NCBI GenBank assembly: GCA_032620915.1
Contig: CP136052.1
Location: forward strand, 2,332,501 to 2,396,500
DNA length: 64,000 bases
Reading direction: 5' to 3'
DNA from: Oscillospiraceae bacterium NTUH-002-81
GTDB lineage: Bacteria; Bacillota; Clostridia; Lachnospirales; Lachnospiraceae
Shown in pieces: positions 44,226-53,859 of this stretch. The first letter of the stretch is position 1. Every line of letters begins with the position of its first letter. A program made the translations under genes and the position numbers. The notes beneath the pieces were generated by a model. It was given only the letters and a program-made list of their open reading frames with translations. It did not search any database and was not told the DNA's origin.

Positions 44226-45230
44226 CTTCCCTGCTCTTTCTTTTCCCCGTATGCCTCCAGAATCTGCCGCAGATAAGCCTGATACTCTTCTCGCACAGAA
44301 GCTGGCCCCTCGATCTGGATGCCCGCACCCAGGCCGGTAACCCAGCCGAAGAACTGCGGACTCACCGCCACCACCGCTCTCGCCCGGAAATGTTCATCGT
44401 CCACAGGCACCATCCACACCCCCTGCCCGAAACGGTCAAGGATCACACCCGCCAGATGGCGGACACAGCGAAACGTCACTTCCACATCTGCCCCGCCATA
44501 CATGCCGAAGGTTTTCTTGGCAAATACTGCCAGATCAAAGTGTTCAAAGGCACGCTTTCCCTGACGTTCTGTCGTAAGCACCGACATGTGCAGCATCTTA
44601 TCTACCCGGTAATGCTTGATCTTCCCGGCGGTCGCATCGTAGGCCACCAGATAGTAATTCTCCGCATTCCATGTCAGCGCCCAGGGACTCACCACATACA
44701 TGGCACCGTCTTTTTTCAGCCGCAGCTTTTTTCTCCACCGTCCATTCCGCATACTGAAAGGTGATCTCCCGGTTTTCATAAATGGCCGTATGAATATCGT
44801 CTACATTATAGTAAATGGTCTCATTCTCTGTCTTCGGCCGGTTCAGGATAAAGACCTGCCGGGAAAGGATATCCGCGTTGTCCCTGCCGCCCAGTTTTTC
44901 CAACTTTCGGATCAATTCTCTGGACTTATTTTCCGTGATAAACTTCGACGACTGTACCGCGTCCACCAGAAGCTTCAGCTCCGGCAGTTCAAATTCCCGC
45001 TGTCCCACATAGTAGCCTGCATTCTTCCCCTTCTTCTGCTGAATGTCCAGACCATACGCCTCCAACGTCTCCAGCTCCGCATAAATGGTCCGCCGATCCG
45101 CCGTCATGGAATATTCCTGCTCCAGAATGCGGATGAGCTGGGCTGCACTGAGCGCATGTGCATCGTCCGTCCGCTCCAGCATAATATCCATCAAATAAAG
45201 AATCCGAAGTTTGAGGTCCGTCACTGCCAT
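44222..45230 (-). pseudogene. WYL-domain regulator, frameshifted at an A6 run
   Basis: ATG at 45230. Residues 1-75 are a winged HTH (SAAQLIRILEQEYSMTADRR then TIYAELETLEAYGLDI). The middle holds the WYL-type sensor. The frame breaks at an A6 run (44727-44732); one A less gives AEWTVEKKLRLKKDGAMYVV and continues to 44222. The restored protein has about 335 residues. It overlaps the HA-repeat gene by 4 bases (ATGA), so a WYL regulator and HA protein are coupled. WYL regulators often control defence genes. Confidence 0.82.
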
Positions 45231-45271
45231 AGAAAATCCTGCCTTTCCCTTTCTCTATAGCAATGATTATA

Positions 45272-45388
45272 TCAGATTTCGCTTCCGTCTTCCATGTACT
45301 CCCAATAATCTTCTTCCGATGCAAACAACATGTAGCTTCCATTCACATATCCCATATATCCTTCTCCGTTCACATATCCTTTCATCAT
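45272..45388 (-). CDS. Small protein (38 aa) with repeats
   Basis: MMKGYVNGEGYMGYVNGSYM, then LFASEEDYWEYMEDGSEI. The ribosome site GGAGG lies 5 bases before the ATG at 45388. A GYVNG unit is repeated. It precedes the WYL gene by 42 bases on the same strand and is probably cotranscribed. Function unknown. Confidence 0.6.
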   Translation of the reverse strand: MMKGYVNGEGYMGYVNGSYMLFASEEDYWEYMEDGSEI

Positions 45389-45484
45389 GATACCTCCGTT
45401 CGCTTCATTTGTTGGTGTCATGATAGCATAGACAGATGTACAAAAGTATGTACACCCAGGATTATTCTGTTTTTTCCACCGGTA

Positions 45485-46291
45485 TCAAAATCTCCGTGAC
45501 AAATTTTCCGGATCGCTGGTAAGGCCATAATCGATCAGTGTGATTTCCCGGGAAAATCCCGCCGGGCGAAATCCCTGCTGTCGAATATGCTCCATTAGTT
45601 TTTCATACTGCGCGGGTGCCTCGGTATGGCTGCCCCGAAACCGCACCCGGGCACACAGCTGCTCCGGATAGGTTTCCACCGTGCCCTCGTAACTATCCTC
45701 CGGATCCAGCAGCAGAAAGACCAGATCATAATTGTGAAACGCATTATTCTCCAGGTTTTCCCGGGAGATGCCCACACCCACCTTTCCAAGAAAAACCAGG
45801 GATTCCTTTTGATTTTCTTCCAGCCTGCGGATAGAATATTCCAGATCCAGGTAGGAATGGGGGCGCAGTGAATCCCGGATCCAAACGATCCGCCCGGCCG
45901 GAATGGTTACCAGCGAAATCTCATCCAGCCTGGCATGCGTGGCATCCTGCAGCCGCTGCAGCCGGTGGTCGATTTTCCGCTCAATAAGTTCCAGCTCCTG
46001 AATTTTCTGATGAATCAGCTCTTTTTGCTTTGTCAGTTTGTCCTCCATGATCTGGGTATCTCTGTTTTGCAGAAAATCCCTGATCTGGGGCAGGGGGATG
46101 TCCAGCACACGCAGGTAACGGATGGTGTTGAGCACTTCCATCTGCCGGATACCATAATAGCGGTAGCCCGTCCGCTCATCAATGACCTCCGGCGTCAGAA
46201 GGCCGCTGCGCTCGTAATGCCGCAGCGTTCCCATGCTGACATGGAACATTTTCGCCACTTCTCCGATCTGAAATAATTTCTGGTCTTCCAT
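45485..46291 (-). CDS. MerR-family regulator (BmrR-like)
   Basis: A 268-residue regulator. The N-terminal HTH (FQIGEVAKMFHVSMGTLRHY, then ERSGLL and YRYY) is MerR type. A coiled-coil dimer helix follows at 90-125, then a C-terminal GyrI/BmrR-like effector domain (PAGRIVWIRDSLRP). Its start overlaps the stop of the MATE gene, so it probably senses the MATE substrate and activates the pump operon. Confidence 0.88.
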   Translation of the reverse strand: MEDQKLFQIGEVAKMFHVSMGTLRHYERSGLLTPEVIDERTGYRYYGIRQMEVLNTIRYLRVLDIPLPQIRDFLQNRDTQIMEDKLTKQKELIHQKIQELELIERKIDHRLQRLQDATHARLDEISLVTIPAGRIVWIRDSLRPHSYLDLEYSIRRLEENQKESLVFLGKVGVGISRENLENNAFHNYDLVFLLLDPEDSYEGTVETYPEQLCARVRFRGSHTEAPAQYEKLMEHIRQQGFRPAGFSREITLIDYGLTSDPENLSRRF

Positions 46292-47670
46292 TAGACTTCC
46301 ACCGTCTCTTTCTGATCCTTCTTACTCAGCCACGCATACGCCACCAGACAGATGATCACAGACAACAGCGATCCGCAGGCTGTGGCGATGCCCATGGGGA
46401 ACAGGGTCGCCGGAAACAGCTTGGATGTCAGATACACGCCCGGCACCCGCACGCACACGATGGCAATGATATTATGGATAAAGGAAAGCACCGATTTTCC
46501 ATAGGCGCAGAAATACCCGCTGAAGCTGAAATGGATCCCGGCAAAGAGGCAGTCCCAGATATAACCCCAGAAATACTGGCCGCCCAGACGGATCACCTCC
46601 GGGTCACTGCTGAACAGACTGACCGCACCGTCGGCCGCAAACTGTACCACACCGCCGATGAACAGCCCAAAGCACACCGCAATGACGATGGCATAGCCCA
46701 GCGTCTGTTTTGCCCGGTCATATTTTCCGGCGCCCATATTCTGCGCACAGAGCGCCGACACGGTGGACAGCAGGGAAGACGGCACCAGAAATACGAAGCT
46801 GATCATTTTTTCCACAATGCCCACGGCAGCTGCAGTGTCCAGTCCCCGGCGGTTGGCGATGATGGTGATGATGATAAATGCCACCTGGATCAGGCCATCC
46901 TGCAGCGCCACCGGGATGCCCACCTGCAAAAGCTGCCCCATGATTTTTCCCTGGGGCTTAAAATCTTCTTTTTTCATGGGAATGCCCAGATTTTTCTTTC
47001 GAATGGCGGCAAAGGCGATGCAAACGCTGACCACCTGTGCCAGTGTGGTGCCCAGCGCCGCCCCGGCAGGCCCCATGTGAAAGGCCCCCATGAACAGATA
47101 ATCCAGTCCGATGTTGGTCACACAGGCCACCGCCACGAAATACATGGGACTCTTGGAATCGCCCATGCCCCGGAAAACGGAGCTTAACACGTTATACGCC
47201 GTGATAAACGGGATTCCCAGAAAACAGATGACCAGATAGGAAACCGTTCCCGCCACAGCTTCCTGCGGCGTGGAGATCAGTCCCACGATCGGGTGCACCA
47301 GTAAGAGCAGCACACCGACCAGTACCACCGAAATCCCGGAAAACAGCACCGTCGTATTGCCGATCATCCGGGCGGCCTCCTTGCGCTGGTTGCCGCCGAT
47401 GGCCCGGCCGATGCCCACGGTAGCGCCCATGGCAAGCCCCACGATCATCACTGTCAGCATATGCATGACCTGGCTTCCGATGGAAACCGCCGTGGTACTG
47501 GCTGTTCCCTCGAACTGCCCGATGATAAACAGATCCGCCATCCCGTACAGGGTCTGCAGAAAATAAGAGAAAAGATAAGGCAAAGAAAACGTTACGATAT
47601 TTCCAAACACACTTCCTGAAGTCAGATTTTTTTCCATAATACTACTGTCAGCACTCCTTTCGCTGACCAT
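46291..47670 (-). CDS. MATE family multidrug efflux protein
   Basis: A 459-residue membrane transporter with twelve predicted helices and MATE motifs (TVGIGRAIGGNQRKEA, YNVLSSVFRGMGDSKSPMYF). It exports drugs or metabolites in exchange for Na+ or H+. It overlaps the MerR gene and lies 18 bases downstream of the metallopeptidase gene. Confidence 0.9.
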   Translation of the reverse strand: MVSERSADSSIMEKNLTSGSVFGNIVTFSLPYLFSYFLQTLYGMADLFIIGQFEGTASTTAVSIGSQVMHMLTVMIVGLAMGATVGIGRAIGGNQRKEAARMIGNTTVLFSGISVVLVGVLLLLVHPIVGLISTPQEAVAGTVSYLVICFLGIPFITAYNVLSSVFRGMGDSKSPMYFVAVACVTNIGLDYLFMGAFHMGPAGAALGTTLAQVVSVCIAFAAIRKKNLGIPMKKEDFKPQGKIMGQLLQVGIPVALQDGLIQVAFIIITIIANRRGLDTAAAVGIVEKMISFVFLVPSSLLSTVSALCAQNMGAGKYDRAKQTLGYAIVIAVCFGLFIGGVVQFAADGAVSLFSSDPEVIRLGGQYFWGYIWDCLFAGIHFSFSGYFCAYGKSVLSFIHNIIAIVCVRVPGVYLTSKLFPATLFPMGIATACGSLLSVIICLVAYAWLSKKDQKETVEV

Positions 47671-47687
47671 CAGTTTAAACCTTACAA

Positions 47688-48552
47688 TTATTGTAAGGTC
47701 AATCTTTTTCTTTCAGCAAGCATTTTTTTCACAGTTCTCCAGTCCGGGTAAAACAGATCCATAAAATGATAAAACCGCTTGTTGTGTCCCCGTTCCAGCA
47801 GATGCACCAGCTCATGGGTGATGACGCCTTCCAGGCACTGGGGCGGATATTTTGCCAGATGCAGGCTCAGCCAGATGCGCCGTTCCCGGATATTGCACGT
47901 GCCCCACCGGGTTTTCATATCCCGGATCCGCCACTCATTGGCATGCAGCCCCATCCGGGCCTCACATCGAGCCAGCACCTCCGGTACGGCCTGCTGCATC
48001 TGTCTGCGATACCATTCAGTGAGCAGCTTTTTTGCGATCCTCCACAGATGTATGAGGCATCACTTCCATATATAAAGCAGCACCATATAAACATACACAT
48101 CCCCATTTTGTATGTATCCCTTCATCTGGGCGGATCCATTGTGGGGTCTCTGTCTCCGCTGCCCCTAATCTCCTGTTTCCAGTGAAATCTCCGGCAAATC
48201 CCACCTCATCCAGGCCAGGCGCCATCGCGCCATCAGCCCGTGTGCCTGCGGGAAATGCATTTTCCCCTTTTTCTGCAACCAAAAGCCGACAGGGAGCTCC
48301 CCACACATAGAAAAGCTCCCCTGTCTCATATCGGTGTTCTGTCCGTGCCGGACGGCGGCGGATCTGCTCCTGCTGCTTCCTGATCCAGTCTACCTTTGCC
48401 TGTACAAAGGCCGCGATCTGCGCATCGGTGTAACGAAACGGCGCAGTCACCCGCACGTCTCCCTCCGGCGGACATACCCGAAGATACATATTTTTGATAT
48501 TTTTTCTGATGACCAGCACCTGCATGCGGCCCACAAAGATTTCTTTTCCCAT
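47688..48552 (-). pseudogene. YgjP-like (DUF45/M48-type) metallopeptidase, frameshifted at an A6 run
   Basis: The first frame starts at 48552 (MGKEIFVGRMQVLVIRKNIK) with the family's LRVCPPEGDVRVTAP start and breaks at EDRKKAAH. Removing one A from the A6 run at 48028-48033 gives EDRKKLLTEWYRRQMQQAVP, then THELVHLLERGHNKRFYHFM: the HExxH zinc motif and the last part of the family. The restored protein has about 287 residues, longer than usual because of a middle insert (residues 90-160). Substrate unknown; it sits 3 bases after hydF. Confidence 0.82.
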
Positions 48553-48555
48553 CCG

Positions 48556-49804
48556 TCACTCCAGCAGCGCCGCGATATCCGGAAAAGGCGCCACGCTCCG
48601 TTTCAAAATTCCATGAATATAAGCGATGGTGATGCCGTAGTTGGTCATGGGCACGCCCTGATCCTGGGCGCAGCTTAACCGGTAGCGCATCTCCCGCTCG
48701 TTGAGCATGCAGCCGCCGCAGTGGATGACCATGTGATAGTCTGTCACATCCTCCGGAAATTCCGTGCCGGAAGTGAAGGAGAAGGCCGAGGGATGCGCCG
48801 GTGTGCTGTCGGATCCAGTTTGGCAGCTTAACGGTGCCGATGTCATCGCACTGCCGGTGATGGGTGCAGCCCTCACAGATAAGCACCCGATCCCCATCTT
48901 TTAACGTATCCAACGCCCGGACGCCGCGCACAGCTGCCTCCAGCGTGCCTTTATACCGGGCAAAGAGAATGGAAAAAGAGGTCAGCGGGACGTCTGCCGG
49001 GGTGATCTTGCTGACTTTTCCGAAAGCCTGGCTGTCGGTGATGACCAGTGCCGGAGCGGTTCCCATCCTGGAAAGGGTGTCGGCCAGCTCTGTCTCCCGC
49101 ACCACCACGGAGGCCACGCCTGCTTCCAGCAGATCCCGGATGGTCTGCTGCTGGGGCAGGATGAGCCGTCCTTTGGGGGCCGCCTTGTCGATGGGCACCA
49201 CCAGAACGACGAAATCTCCCGGACAGACCAGATCGGCTGCGATCTTCCGGTCACTCTCCTCCTGTTTTCCCAGGGCAGCGATCCGTTCTTTCAGCTCGAA
49301 AATGCCCTGACCAGTCTGTGCACTGACCCAGAGAGGCTGCTGATTTTCTTCTGTCATATGCAGACACTGACAGACCTCTTTTCCCGTCTTTTCCCGGGCT
49401 TCCTCCGACAAAAGCTCTGCTTTATTGAGAACCACGATCCAGGGAAGCGCTTTTCGGCGGATGGTTTCCAGCAGCGCCGCATCCTGGGGCAGCGCCCCCA
49501 CAGTGCCATCGATCACCAGTACCGCCAGGTCGGTTTTGTTCAGCGCTTGGTAGCTTTTCTTTATCCGCAGTGCCCCCAACTCTCCCTCGTCGTCAATGCC
49601 CGGGGTGTCCATCATCACCACCGGCCCCAGGGGCAGCAGCTCCATGGATTTTAACACCGGATCGGTGGTGGTTCCCTTTACCTCAGACACCACCGCCAGA
49701 TTCTGGCCGGTCACTGCATTCATCACACTGGATTTTCCCGCATTGCGGCAGCCGAAGAAACCGATATGTACCCGCTCTGAGGCAGGCGTCGCATTCATTC
49801 CCAT
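48556..49804 (-). pseudogene. hydF: [FeFe]-hydrogenase maturation GTPase HydF, late frameshift
   Basis: ATG at 49804 (MGMNATPASERVHIGFFG) with AAGGAGG 8 bases upstream. The GTPase domain has GxxxxGKS (GCRNAGKS), DTPG and NKAE. The C-terminal domain has GCTHHRQCDDIG and GGCMLN, which bind the iron-sulfur cluster. Near 48790-48792 the frame is lost; removing one base of a CCC run restores FSFTSGTEFPEDVTDY and the end IAALLE at 48556. HydF assembles the di-iron subcluster and transfers it to the hydrogenase. The gene is expected to be needed, so a sequence error is likely. Confidence 0.9.
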
Positions 49805-49851
49805 CAGCAAGTCCTCCTTTTCACTGTCCTGTTTTGCTCTGTCTATTTTGC

Positions 49852-51270
49852 TTAGAATCGGAAATCCCGGTCTCCCTGTTCAATTTTCACCAGACGCTCC
49901 CGGACAATCTGCTGTACTTTCTCCTTGGGGATCTCGCCGATCTGCTGCTGGATCATTTTTTCACCCAGCGCTCTGGTGGCCGGAGATGCATAGTCGATGA
50001 GGTACTCTTTCAATGTCATCAGGGCATTGGGCAGGCAGCAGTTCTGGATCTGGCCGGATTTGCACAGAGACATGAACCGGTCGCCGGTACGGCCTTCCCG
50101 GTAGCAGGCGGTACAGAAGCTGGGCACGTGTCCCATCTGCATGAGCCAGTTTACCACCTCGTCCAGGGTACGGTTGTCGCTGACGTCAAACTGGCTGCTG
50201 TTCTCGTCCTCCGGCTCCGGCTCGTAGTAGCCGCCCACGCTGGTGCGGGAACCGCCGGAAATCTGGGAGATGCCTAAGTGCAGCACCCGCTCCCGGCAGG
50301 CCTTGCTCTCTCTGGTGGAAACGATCATGCCGGTGTAAGGAACGGCGATGCGGATACAGGCCACGATTTTTGCAAAGGTATCGTCGTCAATACCGTTGTC
50401 AAAGGTGGACGGGTCGATATCGTCTGCCCGGCGGATTCTCGGCACACTGATGGTGTGCGGGCCCACGCCGAACACGGCTTCCAGATGCTCCGCATGCATG
50501 AGAAGGCCGGTGAACTCGTAACGGTACAGCTCCAGACCGAACAGCACGCCGCAGCCCACATCATCGATGCCGCCCTCCATGGCCCGGTCCATGGCCTCGG
50601 TGTGGTAATTGTAATCATGCTTCGGTCCCGTGGGATGCAGTTTTTCATAGCTTTCTTTGTGGTAAGTCTCCTGGAAAAGGATGTAGGTGCCAATACCGGC
50701 ATCCTTTAATTTCCGGTAATTTTCCACCGTCGTTGCAGCGATATTCACATTCACCCGGCGGATGGCGCCGTTTTTGTGATGAATGCCGTAAATAGTGTTG
50801 ATGCTTTCCAGCACGTATTCGATAGGATTGTTCACTGGATCCTCGCCGGTCTCCAGCGCCAGACGCTTGTGACCCATATCCTGCAGGGCGATGACCTCCC
50901 GGCGGATCTCCTCCTGGGTCAGCTTCTTTCTGGCAATGTGTTTATTTTTCAGATGATACGGACAGTACACGCAGCCGTTGATGCAATAATTGGAAAGATA
51001 CAGCGGCGCAAACATGACGATCCGGTTGCCGTAAAAATCTTTCTTGATCTGCTCTGCCAGGGCATAGATCTCCTGATTTTTGTCCTCCAGCGTACAGTCC
51101 AGAAGCACCGCTGCCTCCCGGTGGCTCAAGCCCTTCCGCAGTTTCGCTTTTTCCAGGATCTCATCGATCAGCGCCCGGTTTTCCTTGTTTTTCTCGGCGT
51201 AAGCCAGTGTCTCCACGATCTCCTCATGGTTGATAAAATCATCTGCACATTTTGATTTCGGATTATACAT
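49852..51270 (-). CDS. hydG: [FeFe]-hydrogenase maturation radical SAM enzyme HydG
   Basis: A 472-residue radical SAM tyrosine lyase. The N-terminal cluster motif is CINGCVYC (CxxxCxxC). The C-terminal CTACYREGRTGDRFMSLCKS and CCLPNA hold the auxiliary cluster. It converts tyrosine to CO and cyanide ligands for the H-cluster. It overlaps the end of hydE and precedes hydF by 47 bases. No frame problem here. Confidence 0.95.
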   Translation of the reverse strand: MYNPKSKCADDFINHEEIVETLAYAEKNKENRALIDEILEKAKLRKGLSHREAAVLLDCTLEDKNQEIYALAEQIKKDFYGNRIVMFAPLYLSNYCINGCVYCPYHLKNKHIARKKLTQEEIRREVIALQDMGHKRLALETGEDPVNNPIEYVLESINTIYGIHHKNGAIRRVNVNIAATTVENYRKLKDAGIGTYILFQETYHKESYEKLHPTGPKHDYNYHTEAMDRAMEGGIDDVGCGVLFGLELYRYEFTGLLMHAEHLEAVFGVGPHTISVPRIRRADDIDPSTFDNGIDDDTFAKIVACIRIAVPYTGMIVSTRESKACRERVLHLGISQISGGSRTSVGGYYEPEPEDENSSQFDVSDNRTLDEVVNWLMQMGHVPSFCTACYREGRTGDRFMSLCKSGQIQNCCLPNALMTLKEYLIDYASPATRALGEKMIQQQIGEIPKEKVQQIVRERLVKIEQGDRDFRF

Positions 51271-52341
51271 ATTCTCTTGCTCCTTTGTAATGGATATGAT
51301 CGCCCCGGTCTACGGCCAGCTCCATGCCTACAGAGGCCACGCGGACGTTCAGGCAGCCCGCGCACTCGGCCGCCTCATGGCCGGTACAGATCTTGTTGTC
51401 ATACAGCATATATTTTTTTTCGCACGCCCACTGGGGGAAAGGTTGGGCATCACCACGTTGGCGCCACAGCGCAGCCCTTCCTCCCGGCCGTTGGGAGAAA
51501 TGGTGCCAAGCGCCGTGGTGGCAGGCAGCAGCACCTCCGGCAGCATGAGCCGGATGAGGCTCAGCAGATATAGCGTCTCTTCCAAGCTTCCTGCCGGTTC
51601 CCCCGCAAACGGCGTATCATGATGGGGAATGAAGGGCCCGATGCCCACCATTTCCGGCTGCAGGTCTTTCAAAAACTGCAGGTCGTCGATGAGGGTATCC
51701 ACGGTCTGTCCCGGTGAACCCACCATAAAGCCCGCACCGGTCTGGAAGCCCAGCTCTTTCAACTGCCACAGACACTGTTTTCGATGAGTCAGGCTTAAAT
51801 TTGCCGGATGCAGCTGCCGGTAATGGGCATCATTGGCCGTCTCGTGTCGCAGCAGATACCGCTCTGCCCCGGCCTCTTTGAATTTCACAAAGCTCTCCCG
51901 CTCCCGTTCCCCCAGGGAAAGCGTAATCGCACAATCTGGAAAATCCCGCCGGATCGTTCGCACAATGTCCACGATTTTTTCATCGGTGAACCAGGGATCC
52001 TCTCCGCCCTGGAGCACGAAGGTGCGAAACCCCAGCCTGTGGCCGGCCTGACAGCAGGCCAAAATCTCCTCTTTCGTCAGCCGATACCGTTCCAGATTGC
52101 CATTGCTTTTGCGGATGCCGCAATAATAGCAGTCGTTGCGGCAAACGTTGGTAAATTCGATGAGCCCCCGGATAAACACCCGCGGCCCGTAGATCTCATC
52201 CCGCAGCGCCGCCGCTTTATGAGCCAGCATCTCTGCGTGTTCCTCCGTTTGTCCCAGAAGCAGACATCTCCACTGCTCCCGGTTCAGACAGACGCCGGAT
52301 TCCAGCGCCTCCACACAGGAGAGGTATTCATGTTCGCTCAT
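51263..52341 (-). pseudogene. hydE: [FeFe]-hydrogenase maturation radical SAM enzyme HydE, late frameshifts
   Basis: ATG at 52341. The radical SAM motif is CRNDCYYC (about residue 70). The frame is correct to LSPSG and breaks around 51413-51429: one base too many in GGG (51427-51429) and one in A8 (51413-51420). Removing both gives VRKKYMLYDNKICTGHEAAE, then the family's end with stop at 51263, overlapping the hydG start by 8 bases. About 358 residues restored. HydE acts with HydG and HydF in di-iron subcluster assembly. Confidence 0.9.
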
Positions 52342-52604
52342 CCTTTTCCTCCCTCCGCCTTAGAATACAGTGCTTTAGAGCTGACGCCTTTCAAACGGCC
52401 CAGCTTTCCCGAAAGGGCACTGATCACATCCATGGGCGCGTCCAGCACCACGCTGATGATGTTCACTTTTTTCTTCGCATAGGGAAGCCCCATGCGGCCG
52501 ATGATGTAATCCCCATACTGGTGCAACAGCTCATTCACCTGCTCCGCACTGCTGCGGTCCTCGATGATGATGCCCACCACGGAGATTCTTGTATTGTCTT
52601 CCAT
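52338..52604 (-). CDS. TM1266-like iron-only hydrogenase system regulator
   Basis: An 88-residue ACT/ferredoxin-fold protein (TRISVVGIIIEDRSSAEQVN, VNIISVVLDAPMDVISALSG). It is the putative regulator normally found with hydE, hydG and hydF. Its stop overlaps the hydE start by 4 bases. The target is unknown. A candidate RNA with its own terminator separates it from the upstream promoter. Confidence 0.88.
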   Translation of the reverse strand: MEDNTRISVVGIIIEDRSSAEQVNELLHQYGDYIIGRMGLPYAKKKVNIISVVLDAPMDVISALSGKLGRLKGVSSKALYSKAEGGKG

Positions 52605-52704
52605 TCTGTCATCCTTTCCTCTGCTGACCTGCCAGTGGTAGCATACGTCGTTCCATCCTGTCCAACATCTATTGTTCCGTAAATGTCATTCGTAAAAAAC
52701 GCAT

Positions 52705-52733
52705 CAAAAAGGAGCCTTCTTCCGAAAGCTCCT
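52705..52733 (-). terminator. Intrinsic terminator of the candidate RNA
   Basis: AGGAGC and GCTCCT pair with a 12-base loop, followed by TTTTTG on the minus strand. It lies 100 bases before the TM1266-like gene, so transcription of the operon either reads through or starts later. Confidence 0.8.
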
Positions 52734-52975
52734 GAAATTCATCCGCGCTATTATTTACATTGAAGGGTACTATTCACAACATGGCCATTCACAAAAGCAT
52801 AGCTTCGATACTCTCCGCTACCTTTCAGCTCATTTGTGTGTACAGCAACAAGCCTGCCCTGTCGGGCCTGCTATTCTTCTCCGTCAGATGTGTTCTTTCG
52901 GTCAGTGTCTGATATTTTGATACCTCATGGCAAGAAAAACAGCACATTCGCTGTCGCTCACCATTTGGAATGATT
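52705..52975 (-). ncRNA. Candidate structured RNA upstream of the hyd operon
   Basis: A predicted transcript of about 270 nt on the minus strand. A closing stem pairs 52961-52974 with 52769-52784. Inside are hairpins ACAGC/GCTGT, GCCC-GACA-GGGC and TAGC/GCTA. A strong intrinsic terminator ends it (52705-52733) and a consensus promoter precedes it (52982-53011). The compact multi-stem form argues against a protein-coding leader. It may be a free-standing RNA (raiA-like or other) or a riboswitch-attenuator for the hyd genes. I cannot assign a family by eye. Confidence 0.6.
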
Positions 52976-52981
52976 GATTCT

Positions 52982-53011
52982 ATTGTACCGGGCATTTTGC
53001 CCGAAAGTCAA
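52982..53011 (-). promoter_or_regulatory. Promoter with a dyad in its spacer
   Basis: Minus strand TTGACT (53006-53011), 18-base spacer, TACAAT (52982-52987). The spacer contains CGGGC-AAAAT-GCCCG, an inverted repeat at 52989-53003 that may be an operator. The -35 overlaps the stop codon of the methyltransferase gene. Confidence 0.7.
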
Positions 53012-53856
53012 GGTTTTTTTAATTCCCAAAACGCCACCGCACTGGCCGCCGCCACATTCAGAGAATCCACGCCGTGGGACATGGGAATCTTGATGGTGTA
53101 ATCGCAGGCATCGATGGTTTCCTCCAGCAGACCGTCGCCCTCCGTCCCCACGATCACCGCCAGCTTCTCTTCCTGAGACAGCCTTGGATCGTCGATGCTT
53201 ACCGTATCCTTGCGAAGGGCCATGGCCGCGGTTCGAAATCCCAGCTGCCGCAGATTCTCCATGGCCGGACCGGGCCAGTCGGCTTCCGCATCCACATACG
53301 TCCACGGAATCTGGAAAACCGTTCCCATACTCACCCGGGCTGCCCGTCGATAGAGCGGGTTGCTGCAATCCTTCGTCAGCAGCACCGCATCCATGGAAAG
53401 AGCCGCCGCAGAACGGAAAATCGCCCCCACGTTGGTGGGGTTCACCACATGCTCCAGCACCGCCACCCGGGAAGCTGTGGCACACACCTGCTCCAGGGTG
53501 GGCAGAGGCTTTCTGTGCATGGCGCAGAGGATACCTCTCGTCATGGGAAAGCCGGTGAGGTTTCGAAGGATGTCTGCACTGGCCGTGTACACCGGCACGC
53601 CGGGGCACCGGGCCGCCAGCGGCAGCGCCTCCCGCTCCAGCAGGTTGTCCTCCGCCAGAAAAGACACCGGTTCGTAACCGCCATCCAACGCCCGCTCAAT
53701 GACCTTGGGGCTCTCCGCAATGAACATGCCCTGGGACAGATCCTGCCGGTTCAGCAGCTGCACTTCGTTCAGGCGCGCATACACATCCAGGGCAGCGTCT
53801 GAGAAATCCTTGATCTCTATAACATGATTTTCGTATCTCATATCCATCATCTGCAT
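53008..53856 (-). CDS. SpoU/TrmH-family RNA methyltransferase
   Basis: About 280 residues. The SpoU motifs are present: NPTNVGAIFRSAAAL, IVGTEGDG and IPMSHGVDSLNVAAASAV. The knotted domain takes up the C-terminal 160 residues and an N-terminal substrate-binding domain precedes it. It 2'-O-methylates rRNA or tRNA. Several starts are close together (Met at residues 1, 3, 4 and 6). Confidence 0.9.
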   Translation of the reverse strand: MQMMDMRYENHVIEIKDFSDAALDVYARLNEVQLLNRQDLSQGMFIAESPKVIERALDGGYEPVSFLAEDNLLEREALPLAARCPGVPVYTASADILRNLTGFPMTRGILCAMHRKPLPTLEQVCATASRVAVLEHVVNPTNVGAIFRSAAALSMDAVLLTKDCSNPLYRRAARVSMGTVFQIPWTYVDAEADWPGPAMENLRQLGFRTAAMALRKDTVSIDDPRLSQEEKLAVIVGTEGDGLLEETIDACDYTIKIPMSHGVDSLNVAAASAVAFWELKKP

Positions 53857-53859
53857 CCC

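Larger units (their letters stand above)
52605..53007. other. Long leader/intergenic region upstream of the hyd operon
   Basis: About 400 bases with a promoter, a structured RNA and a terminator on the minus strand, annotated separately. A protein-like minus-strand stretch (VHTNELKGSGEYRSYAFVNG) has no start and is interrupted, so it is not called as a gene. Confidence 0.6.

Noticed and set aside
43367..44764. Plus-strand open frame of 465 codons
   Set aside because: It overlaps the HA-repeat and WYL genes in antisense. Those have clear domains; this frame is Pro/His/Ser-rich without motifs.
46474..47187. Plus-strand frame of 237 codons
   Set aside because: It is antisense to the MATE gene, whose membrane helices and motifs are unmistakable.
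48326..48555. Continuation of the hydF frame past 48556
   Set aside because: It is the out-of-frame tail after the shift near 48790; the true C-terminus is in another frame and ends at 48556.
52741..52900. Small protein gene (VHTNELKGSGEYRSY...)
   Set aside because: No start codon or ribosome site, a stop upstream, and strong RNA pairing across the same bases.
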